The translations under genes and the position numbers were made by a program. From Coleophoma eucalyptorum (taxonomy: Eukaryota; Ascomycota; Leotiomycetes; Helotiales; Dermateaceae), in NCBI GenBank assembly GCA_026120035.1, contig JALRME010000010.1, positions 1,054,001 to 1,118,000 of the forward strand: a stretch of DNA of 64,000 nucleotides. The letters are read 5' to 3'. Positions 55,739 to 64,000 of the stretch are shown here, piece after piece. The notes under the pieces were generated by a model. It worked only from the letters and a program-made list of their open reading frames with translations, searched no databases and was not told where the DNA came from. Position 1 is the stretch's first letter. Each line of letters begins with the position of its first letter.

Positions 55739-57553
55739 ATGGACTTGCCTCAAGGCCCTCGTGCCAACAGCAGCACAACAAGGACATCCAATGGCTGTTG
55801 GACATGCCGGCTCCGGCGCAAAAAATGCGACGAACAGCGCCCTGTGTGTGATGTCTGCACCGTACTCCATATCACCTGCCACTACAGCCAGGACAAACCG
55901 GTGTGGATGGATGGCGGCGTGAGACAGGAAGAGATGGCCGAGCAGCTCAAGCGGGAAGTTAAAGAGAACGCCCATCGCCACCGTGGGGAGCGTGTTGGAG
56001 TCCATATCTCAGGAAATCATGCCTCACGGGTTCCAGCCACCACCACTGCTGGCGATTTGGTGGTTGTGCCACCCCCTAATCCGCCAAGGGACCTGGCTAC
56101 TTCAAGGTGCCATCTCCTCAAGGCCGGCCCAGATATTCACAATAATGGGTTGGAGCCATGCCCTGAGGCATCTACCACCTCGCTCCAACGAGGGGTTGAC
56201 AGCTCGCTCTTCGGGCGGTCTGACACGATTCTCCTCATGTTTTACCTCGAGCAATTGTTTCCCTTCCTGTTCCCATTTTACCAGCCCCCTCTCCTGGAAG
56301 GTGGAAGAGCATGGATCCTAGAAATGATGGTCAGCAGCCCAGTAGTCCGGGAGGTTATGTTGTGCCAGAGCTCATATTTCTTCTCTCTGATACGGGGACC
56401 AGCTAATCACGACATCGTTTGGGAAACAGTGCTCACACAGACCAGGGAGGCCTTTGCAGTGCTTAGACAGTCATTGCAGGTTATCGATGGCTCAAGTATC
56501 ACAGAACATCTGCACGGCGCTGTACGGATCATGGCAAGTATCATGCAGGTCCAGCGTTTCGAGATTGCCGTCTTAAGCTTTACCAACTGCCAGGCACATC
56601 TAAATGCCGCTCTGGCTCTTTTTAGACAGCTCCTCGATAGCCCTAGTGCAGTTGAAATGGTGGGCCACCGTTCAAGCTTCGACGCTGTCGTAAGCCGTCT
56701 GGGGCCGCCGTCATGGGTTTTGCCTGCCCAGAGTATTCAAGTTCCGAGTGCTGAACGGGCCGCCTTCCGCTTCTCATCCACTCTTTTGATATTGGATGAT
56801 ATTATTGCTAGCACAGTGCTTCAGGAGCAACCGAGACTCTACGAGTACCACGGCAGCCTTCTAGGTACCATCGATAGTACCGACCCCCCTATCAACCTGG
56901 AGGCTGCAATAGGTTGTCAAAATTGGGCGTTGCTACATATCGGCGAGATTGCCGTTCTTGATGCATGGAAACAGCAATGTAAGAGAGCTGGAAATCTTGA
57001 TGTCATGGAGCTGGTCCACCGCGCTACCACTATTAAAGCCTCGTTAGAAGCTCATCTCACGCGACTTGAAACTGATCCAGTTATTGCTTATAAAGAGAGT
57101 AGCAATAGCCTACTGGATATCCTCACGGCAGAATATGGACAGTCATCATCAACAACACGCGCCGGTCAGAGTACCTTGGTTACCCGTGTCTGGGCTCATG
57201 CGGCGCTCGTCTATCTATCAGTCGTTGTTTCTGGATGGCAGCCTGCTGGTGTGGATGTGCGATATCATGTTAGCCAAATCATCGAGCTACTTACGTATCA
57301 ATTACCGTGGCGGGCATTATTACGTACAATGATATGGCCGTTCTGCGTGGCAGGTTGCCTCGCAGAACCACTACAGGAAGCTCATTTACGTGGAATGGTA
57401 GAGGCTTTACAACCGCCCAGCGTTTTTGGCACAGCACATAAGGCACTTGAGATCATGGAGAAGGTATGGCGTGACCGGGATGTAGGCGATGCTGCGAGCC
57501 GCGACCTTGCTACGTGTTTTAGGAGTCAAGGTGATATGGTTTTACTTGTTTAG
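55739..57553 (+). CDS. Zn2Cys6 transcription factor
   Basis: Single-exon 604-aa protein. The binuclear zinc cluster is at residues 20-47: Cys20-x2-Cys23-x6-Cys30-x6-Cys37-x2-Cys40-x6-Cys47, within NGCWTCRLRRKKCDEQRPVC. Most family members then bind CGG/CCG half-sites. The rest includes a fungal-specific TF domain beginning near LFPFLFPFYQPPLLEGGRAW (about 185). ATG 55739 is the first ATG in the open frame. It faces the atypical SDR gene tail-to-tail and stands next to the dioxygenase, aconitase and RraA-like genes, so it is the natural candidate regulator of that group. Confidence 0.93.
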   Translation: MDLPQGPRANSSTTRTSNGCWTCRLRRKKCDEQRPVCDVCTVLHITCHYSQDKPVWMDGGVRQEEMAEQLKREVKENAHRHRGERVGVHISGNHASRVPATTTAGDLVVVPPPNPPRDLATSRCHLLKAGPDIHNNGLEPCPEASTTSLQRGVDSSLFGRSDTILLMFYLEQLFPFLFPFYQPPLLEGGRAWILEMMVSSPVVREVMLCQSSYFFSLIRGPANHDIVWETVLTQTREAFAVLRQSLQVIDGSSITEHLHGAVRIMASIMQVQRFEIAVLSFTNCQAHLNAALALFRQLLDSPSAVEMVGHRSSFDAVVSRLGPPSWVLPAQSIQVPSAERAAFRFSSTLLILDDIIASTVLQEQPRLYEYHGSLLGTIDSTDPPINLEAAIGCQNWALLHIGEIAVLDAWKQQCKRAGNLDVMELVHRATTIKASLEAHLTRLETDPVIAYKESSNSLLDILTAEYGQSSSTTRAGQSTLVTRVWAHAALVYLSVVVSGWQPAGVDVRYHVSQIIELLTYQLPWRALLRTMIWPFCVAGCLAEPLQEAHLRGMVEALQPPSVFGTAHKALEIMEKVWRDRDVGDAASRDLATCFRSQGDMVLLV

Positions 57554-57711
57554 GAGAGGAGTAGTCGTGCTAGAAGATATGGGAAATACTTCTACGGCAT
57601 TAATGGTAGTACTCAATCAGCTGGTGGTACTTATTTAGCTTTTGCTAATGACTTTACTTTGAATATCTGACTCCTAAACTATCTCTAAATCCTCGTTCCA
57701 ACTTGAAATTG

Positions 57712-58479
57712 CTACTTGAATTGAACATAACCCTTGTCCTTCACAAACGTTGCATGCCATGGCACATGCTTCTCATGCTTCGCCAACTGTGCGTAGAACT
57801 CGCCATGTGCGGCACCGTCGAGCGCCATACCCTTGAATTTACCGTCTTCATGGCGCTCATCAGCATAAAAGAATCTAACAAATCGGGAATGTTAGAAATG
57901 GTCTACTCGAAATAGGCTTTGATTTTAAGTAATAAGTACTCACCGAAACCCTTTGGAAGAATACATTGCGTCACCAAGACCGATCCAGAATGCCGAAGCT
58001 GACTTACCCATACCCAGATCCATCATCAAAGGCATAGGCACGATAGATTCGTTCATAATATTTCCAGTGTATATAAACGTCTTCTTGGTCTCTATAGGCA
58101 GCTTCTCCCATCCACTGATCGCCTGCTGCGCTGCGACATATGGGCTAATAGTGTTGACATTCAAATCCAACGCGACACTATCTGCTGAGATAGAAAAGAC
58201 AGAGTCTTTATCGGCAGGGCTCGTGAGTGCCGCTGCGTTGTAGACAACAACACTAGGAGAGGTGTGGAACTCAGCCTTGACTGCTTCGAATAGTGCTGGG
58301 AGCGAGTCGGGCTTGGTAAAGTCCACCTTGAGAGACAGGAACCCTTTGTCGTTCTTGGTGTCACTCCCCTTCCTAGACGCAATAGCGACTGCGTATCCAT
58401 CACTTGCGAATTTCTCAGCGACGGAGGCGCCAATCCGGGGCCCAGCTCCAAGAATAAGGACAACAGGGTTGACTGCCAT
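57712..58479 (-). CDS. Atypical short-chain dehydrogenase/reductase (SDR)
   Basis: Exons 58479-57944 and 57874-57712 (69-bp intron); 232 aa. The Rossmann start VVLILGAGPRIGASVAEKFA has GxGxxxG at residues 11-17, and YNAAAL (80-85) is the strand-4 NAG-like motif. Where the catalytic Ser and YxxxK are expected, the protein reads FIYTGNIMNESIVP, without the Tyr-x-x-x-Lys pair. The fold and cofactor site are SDR, but the standard catalytic residues are not visible, so it may use another mechanism or only bind NAD(P). It is divergent from the LigB-like gene across a 0.75 kb shared promoter and converges on the Zn2Cys6 gene. Confidence 0.88.
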
Positions 58480-59228
58480 TGTGCTTTTATGGTCGATGAT
58501 AGAGATAGATCTTGAGGATTTTGGTTTATGAAAAGCTCAGGTACAGAATAGAATAATAGAACTATCCTGGAGCAGAGATGCTTTCTATTTATACCAAAGC
58601 CTACACCCTATTTACAGCACACTTTCGTCCAACCCCCCTTCCCTCGTTTCTGAGATTTATAATTACTCTCTTGGTTTATACAAAACTGAGGGGTTCGAGC
58701 ATCCAACAGTCAATCTGTAGCCAGTACAATACAAGAGCAATACAATAGCGCGAGACTGACTGACTGAGTGAGTGCTTTCCGATCGTCTGGTCACTGTCGT
58801 ATAATTTGTAATGGATTCCGTGCGCGCGGGGATCCACCAGGGCGAACAGGCTGGGAAATGCCTGTAGGGCAGCCCGCGCGGGACCAGTCTGGCACTGCAG
58901 GGGGCTTGGAGGCCGCGCGCGGTGACTTTAGCTCCCCACTTACCCGGAAGTCGTCCGAATCCATCATTGTTTGGACCTGGTCGCGCGCGGGATTGCCTAC
59001 GCTACTGGATGTTGAATATCGAATACGCACAACCAAATGATTCTATTTTGTTCGAATCCTATCACGGTATCTTTCTGAAGCGCCATCCTCAGTGCGATTT
59101 TCAATGCATTGGTAAGCTCATTGCCGGAATGACTGCAGTTATTAATAATACCACATCCCTAAAATGCCAATTATTTCTTACTTTTTCAAAATGTTGGAAT
59201 ATTGAAGATAAGCTGGATATAACAAGTC
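58480..59228. promoter_or_regulatory. Shared divergent promoter (SDR / LigB-like) with regulator-type sites
   Basis: 749 bp. It contains TATAAATA on the minus strand at 58586-58593, about 107 bp before the SDR ATG. CGG-N7-CCG occurs at 58945-58957 (CCCGGAAGTCGTCCGAA), an inverted half-site pair of the type bound by Zn2Cys6 factors. Four CGCGCG-containing GC blocks lie between about 58821 and 58990: GTGCGCGCGGGG, CCCGCGCGGG, CCGCGCGCGG and TCGCGCGCGGG. The block is strikingly GC-rich relative to its surroundings. Confidence 0.55.
58586..58593 (-). promoter_or_regulatory. Candidate TATA box for the atypical SDR
   Basis: TATAAATA on the minus strand about 107 bp upstream of the ATG at 58479. 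Confidence 0.5.
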
Positions 59229-60402
59229 ATGTCAGCGGCCCTGTCCTCTCACTGTTTAGCTATCCGTTCAAATTATATATACTTTGCTATTATCCTCGTG
59301 AGCGTGTCCATCCCACTCGCTTACTACATTATGCCCGACCCGAGCAGTATCTGGCAAGCAGCCACCTCACAATCAATCACGGAAACTGTTGCAACCAGTA
59401 TTATGTCTCATTCCTCCCATCCAGATACTCTTTCGCGGCCACCAGTATACTTCTTGGGTATTGGCGGGCCCAACTTTATGGAAAACACGGAGCACCCTGC
59501 CGCTGTCAAACTGGCTGCCATTGGGCGAGAGATCACAACAAAAGTCCAACCAAGGGCAGTAGTCGTCTTTTCTGCTCATTGGCAAGATGGCCCCAACAAG
59601 ATTAAGATCAACGTGGCCGAGAAGACGGATCTGATTTATGATTTCTACGGATTTCCGCCACACTATTACGAATATAAGTATCCCAACAAGGGAAGCCCCG
59701 AGGTTGCTGAAAAGGTCATTGCGAAGCTAGCCGTTGCCGGTATTGAGGTAGAAAGAGTCAAGCGAGGGCTTGACCATGGCGTCTGGGTGGGTTTTATGGT
59801 TGGTAGGTTATTCATGATTTTGTTGTTTCTTAGATCTTGTCTAGTTGCTAACGCACTACCCGAACAGCTTTTGATCCGAAGAAGAACCCGCTGAATGTAC
59901 CAATCGTGCAAGTTTCACTGTTCGGTAATGAGGACCCAGATAAACATTACCACATGGGGCAGGCTCTAGAAGGTCTCCGAGACGAAGGCATCCTAATCAT
60001 TGCCGCGGGAATGGCTGTTCATAATCTTCGTGATTTCCGGGCCATAATGGGAACCCGTGAAACCATGCCGTGAGTACACCCTGCCTGATGGTAATATTAG
60101 TAGTCAACTTGAGTGTGTACCTGCTAATTATTCTCTTCAGTTACGCTTTCAGCTTTGATGAGGCACTAAAAAAGGCTGCCACCGCAAAGCCAGAGGAACG
60201 TCAAGCGAAGATGTCGGCCTTGATGAGACGCAGTGATGCTAGAAAGGCGCACCCGACAATGGAGCATATTCTTCCCATTCATATTGCTGCAGGCGCTGCG
60301 GGTTTGGATCTTGGCGAACAGTTGTGGACTCTTCCCGAGGGAAGTTTGAGTTGGGCGCAGTATCGCTTTGGTAAAGTTGCAACGTCATCAATTGTAAAGT
60401 AG
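59229..60402 (+). CDS. LigB/DODA-family extradiol dioxygenase-like protein
   Basis: Exons 59229-59802, 59868-60069 and 60141-60402, with introns of 65 and 71 bp; 345 aa. The class III extradiol ring-cleavage fold is indicated by VVFSAHWQD (His117), KRGLDHGVWVGF (His183), AAGMAVHNLRD and HPTMEHILPIHIAAGAAG. The usual first metal-ligand motif, SHGGP, reads LGIGGPNF here (77-81), so that His is absent. An N-terminal hydrophobic stretch (about 16-33) looks like a membrane anchor or a cryptic signal. A later ATG at 59403 would remove it. Family members cleave catechol-type rings such as DOPA or protocatechuate. Whether this one is catalytic is open. It shares a promoter with the SDR and converges on the aconitase gene. 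Confidence 0.85.
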
Positions 60403-60557
60403 CAATTGCCTTGGGTGATTGGGAATTGAAAGACTCTTTTATAGTTCATGAAAATTTATGGTTTACAATCCCCTAGTGTCAACCGAGAAGGGTTTTTTTC
60501 TTCTAAAGAGTGAAACTAAAGAATGCTGCCAATTTCTTTCTTCCTTCTATCTATCTT

Positions 60558-63266
60558 TTATAATATATTTGAAGACTTAACATGATTAAGAGCAGATCCC
60601 TTCAACAACCATGGAATCTGCCCTTTATGAAAACTATGCGCAACTTTCGTCTCCCAGCGACCACCATCAAGACTCCTAACAACCATAGTTAAATCCTTGC
60701 CCTGCTCAATATTCTCCACGTCGAGAATATCAATCTTATCCCCATCATTAATCCGTCCCCACGCCTCTGGATCCGTGAAAGTCAACGGCAGCATTCCCTG
60801 CTTCTTAAGATTCGTCTCATGGATCCGTGCAAAGCCATTGGCAATAATAGCCACAGCGCCCAGATATCTTGGTTCAAGGGCAGCATGTTCACGGCTTGAG
60901 CCTTCGCCATAGTTATTCTGCCCAATAATACAGTATCGGATTCGAGCAGCCTTGTATGCTCGCGCTATTACAGGAACGGCGTCAATTTCACCTGTTTCCA
61001 CGTGTTTTGCTGTCCCGCGGGGTGCGTCGGGTAGGAAGGCATTTTCAGCGCCGGTCAGCAGGTTATTGCTGATATTATCTAGATGCCCACGGTAGTCGTA
61101 CCAAGGCCCTGCTGGGGAAATGTGGTCGGTTGTGCATTTTCCTTTGATCTTGAGAAGAATTTCGAGGTCAAGGGCGTTGCCTTCTTGCCATGGTCCGAAA
61201 GGCTCAAGTTTCTGGAGGCGGTCGCTAGAGGGGTCAATTTTTACTGTGATTTGTTTTGCTGCAGCTGATGGTAGTGGAGCTTGGTAGAGCTTCTCCCCTG
61301 GACTAAAGGTCTCTGGTAGCCTGTCAGCTGTTGGATATTGGAAGATGAACGGTTTCCCATTTTGGTCTATAATCGAGTCTGTTACTGGATTAAAATCCAG
61401 AAAGCCCGAGTATGCGAATGCTGTGGCAAGTTCTGGCGAAGTTACAAAGGAATGAGTTCCCGGGTTTCCATCATGCCGGCTAATGAAGAAATCAGAACCA
61501 GGTAGGTAGCCACAGAAATGGGTTACTGCGTGGTGGAGTAGACGTAACTTACCCTGTGAAATTGCGATTGAACGAGGATATTACGGAGTTCGCCTCCCCC
61601 TAAGTCAAGTCTAGTTGTCAGTCAACGTGCTCGTAAGGAAAAAATTGGCGCCAATATTTTGCATAACTTAATATTAAAGATAGCAATATACCTTTGGCAT
61701 GTCGGTTCTATTCCACTGTCCAACGCAAGGACCACAAGAACTACTCAGAACAATAGCGCCTGCATTTCTTATGGTTTTCAGAAATCCCGCTTTCTCAGCA
61801 GTAGCTCTTATCTGCTCGCTACCAGTTGAAACGTAGAAGGGAGTTTTAAGTTCGAGACCAGCGTTTCCCGCTTGCTCTATCAAGTTAGATACCTTCATCA
61901 GGTCCTCGTAAGATGAATTGGTACAGCTTCCCACCAATGATGCTGATAGTTTTTCTGGCCATGAATGCTCTTTAACTGCACTTCCCAGTTTCGACACCGG
62001 GTGTGATAAATCTGGCGTGTAGGGTCCATTGACATGTGGCTCCAGCTCATCCAGGTTGATTTCTACAATGTCATCATAGTATGCTGCACTTCCCTCATCG
62101 GGTCTCAAAATCCCAATATTTTCGTTCGCAGCTTGGGCAATATTCGAGCGGCTTGTAGCCTGTAGATATTGGCTCATAGCTTTGGTGTACGGAAAGAGGC
62201 AAGACGTCGCCCCGATCTCGGCAGACATGTTTCCAATAGTCGCCATGGCTGTAGCACCGAGACCTTCAACTCCTGGACCGAAAAATTCAACAATCTTTCC
62301 TTTCCCGCCGGTAACTGATACCAGACCGGCAAGTTTGCAGATGATGTCCTTTGAGCTTGCCCACCCTTTTAGTTGCCCTTCTAATCTGACACCCAGGACT
62401 TTGGGGCACGGCAACTCCCATTGTAAACCTGCCATGGCGTCTACTGCATCGGATCCGCCAACTCCTATGCCGAGCATTGCCATTCCGGCTGCGTTTGGAG
62501 TATGCGAGTCAGTGCCAACGAGAAGGCCTCCAGGACTATTCAGAGCGAAAAATTAATAACAATATTCAGATATACATAAAAATGAGATAGGGTAACCGAC
62601 AACGCGTAGTTTTCAAAAATAATTGTATGGATAATTCCAGATCCGGGTTTCCAGAATCCAATGTTATACCGAGTAGAAGCAGACGCGAGGAATTCGAAGA
62701 CCTCTTTATGTTTTATAGCTGCCGCGGCTAAGTCTTCTTTGGCTCCCTTTTCAGCCATTGTAAGATGATCCGTATGGATTGTAGTTGGTAGCGCTACTTT
62801 ATCAATACCGGCACTCATGAACTGCAACAAGGCCATTGTCGCATTTGCATCATGGATCGCAATGCGATCTGGATATAGTTTGAGGAATGACTTTCCTGGC
62901 TCAATGTCCTGAGATAATGGGTCACATAGATGTGAGTAGAGGATCTTTTCTGAGAGGGTGAGTGGGCGCTTTATTCTACGTCGAATTTGTTTTAGTGAGT
63001 CTTGTAGGTGGTTATATGGGAGGAATGAGCCCTATGGGTGTCTTAGCCCTGAATTTCCATTCTGTTCCCGAATCAATCGGCCTTCTCACCTTTTCAAGAT
63101 TACTCATGGAGACCCGATTTGGATCTCGCGCGAGTAAGTTGCCTACAGTAGCAAGACATCTTCGCTGCGTGCCTTGCTGAATGTCGATGCTGGTTTGGGC
63201 GGATAGCAGGCGGGACAGCCGTAAGTAAGGCATAGCTGGAGAAATAGCATGAAGGTATGCCAACAT
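60558..63266 (-). CDS. Divergent mitochondrial aconitase paralogue
   Basis: Five exons: 63266-63090, 63031-62604, 62535-61692, 61599-61553 and 61479-60558; 805 aa. The N-terminus MPYLRLSRLLSAQ... up to RRCLATVG reads as a mitochondrial presequence; ATG 63266 is the outermost start and 63233 an in-frame alternative. The [4Fe-4S] cysteines are present in GSCTNSSYED and SSSCGPCVGQW. GTDSHTPNAAGMAMLGIGVGG, SSREHAALEPR and FARIHETNLKKQGMLPLTF are the other catalytic blocks. The 47-bp exon 61599-61553 restores GEANSVISSFNRNFTG and the next intron restores GRHDGNPGTHSFV. Differences from housekeeping aconitase (HTDHL for HCDHL, SSSCGPC for NACGPC) point to a paralogue with a special substrate or pathway, perhaps linked to its cluster neighbours. 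The GTTGTC splice donor at 62603 is weak. Confidence 0.9.
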
Positions 63267-63927
63267 GCCCAAAGTCAAAACAAATATAAGAAAGCTGGAA
63301 TTAAAAAGCAGAAGCCATCTGTGGTTGGGGTAGAAATAGAAAATGCAACAAGTGTTTTGACCTGAGAATCTCCCCACGTCCCGTTAGGTGAAATAGGTAG
63401 GGCTCAAGGTCTAGTTAGCTAGCACCCCTAGGCTAAGCGTTTTTGGAATCTTTGATCAGACATTCCATTGTGGCCCAGAGAATAATTTTCACGGAATCTG
63501 GAGAAAGTGCATTGTGACTGTGGTCGAAACTGCTAGGTCCTGGATGGATGTGAATGCGGGTGCATCCGTTTGTTTGCCTGATATTTCTGGCTTACATGGA
63601 TGCGCTTGACGGGTTGCTCCTTTAGCGTCGATTCTTCGCAGACTTTCCGTCAGCTCGCGGAATGGATCATGAATAATTTAATGGAATTGATCGGTTTGGA
63701 ATCGGGGACATCGATGCATGCATGGTATGATTGATAGTTGCTTTGATTCTGGAAATACCTAGTTTTTCTTAATCAAATCAACGTCGGTATCACTGGTAGT
63801 TCTTGGCACTGCCAGTGAAGACTTTATTTTATCACTTTACTTCCACGCTGGCATTTCAACTCTAAGATAAGGCATCTCATCCTGACATAATAAATTACTT
63901 GGAGGGAATTCACATCTTAAAACAAAG
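63267..63927. promoter_or_regulatory. Shared divergent promoter (aconitase / RraA-like)
   Basis: 661 bp between the two starts. It contains an everted half-site pair TCCG-N8-CGGA (CCG 63647-63649 to CGG 63658-63660), which Zn2Cys6 factors can recognise. No further gene supported. Confidence 0.5.
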
Positions 63928-64000
63928 ATGTCGAAAACAGCTATTGCTGCCTTGAGGCGTTTCACATCTTGTGATGTAGGTACACTGCTTTAATCAAATA
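63928..64000 (+). CDS. Start of an RraA-like aldolase gene (cut by window end)
   Basis: ATG at 63928 opens MSKTAIAALRRFTSCDV and then meets a GTAGGT or GTACAC splice donor at 63976 or 63980, after which the frame closes. The short L-x-x-F-T-S-C-D-V sequence matches the N-terminus of fungal RraA-like proteins (family of 4-hydroxy-4-methyl-2-oxoglutarate/4-carboxy-4-hydroxy-2-oxoadipate aldolases), where CDVSDAL usually follows. Only this exon is visible, so the call is tentative. Confidence 0.45.

Noticed and set aside
61083..61268. Plus-strand 61-codon frame inside the aconitase region
   Set aside because: Shadow of the aconitase exon on the opposite strand.

Overview
The window is nuclear DNA of a filamentous ascomycete (Pezizomycotina). 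Most genes carry several short introns of about 46-110 bp with GT...AG ends. The families are typical of that group: two heterokaryon-incompatibility (HET) proteins, a fungal rhodopsin-domain protein, an RTA1-like protein, an Egh16/MAS-like secreted protein, Zn2Cys6 and C2H2 regulators, GMC oxidoreductases, a GH78 rhamnosidase and MFS carriers. I cannot assign a genus. Gene models were built by hand from reading frame, splice sites and family motifs. All starts given are ATG.

Layout. 1-4.0 kb: a divergent pair, an aldehyde dehydrogenase (3' end cut by the window) and a glutamine-synthetase-fold ligase, looking like a gamma-glutamyl amine catabolic pair. 4.5-5.9 kb: a six-exon rhodopsin-domain membrane protein. 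6-7 kb: transposon LTR remnants. 7.2-10.9 kb: a type II membrane protein of unknown function and a secreted GMC oxidoreductase. 11-17.5 kb: AT-rich, gene-poor DNA with a dead sugar transporter, a dead pogo-type transposase, another LTR remnant and one small intact EthD-domain gene. 17.6-19.7 kb: first HET gene. 21.2-23.8 kb: secreted GH78. 25.2-31.3 kb: RTA1-like, DUF4267, a Gly/His-rich small protein and an NAD(P)-binding protein. 32.7-34.8 kb: second HET gene, followed by a broken UstYa-like gene. 36.7-42.8 kb: two MFS transporters and a 2-oxoglutarate oxygenase. 43.9-48.1 kb: a CobW-type metallochaperone GTPase and an intracellular GMC oxidoreductase. 49.7-54.9 kb: a regulator with an OrsD-like zinc finger divergent from a medium-chain reductase, then the Egh16-like protein.

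55.7-64.0 kb is the most cluster-like part. It holds a Zn2Cys6 regulator, an atypical short-chain dehydrogenase, a LigB/DODA-family dioxygenase-like protein, a divergent mitochondrial aconitase paralogue, and the start of what looks like an RraA-like aldolase gene running off the right edge. I propose that this is a catabolic cluster for an aromatic or carboxylic acid substrate. The substrate is not known, and the dioxygenase-like protein lacks a usual metal-ligand histidine.

No rRNA, tRNA, CRISPR array or polyketide/non-ribosomal-peptide synthase gene was recognised.
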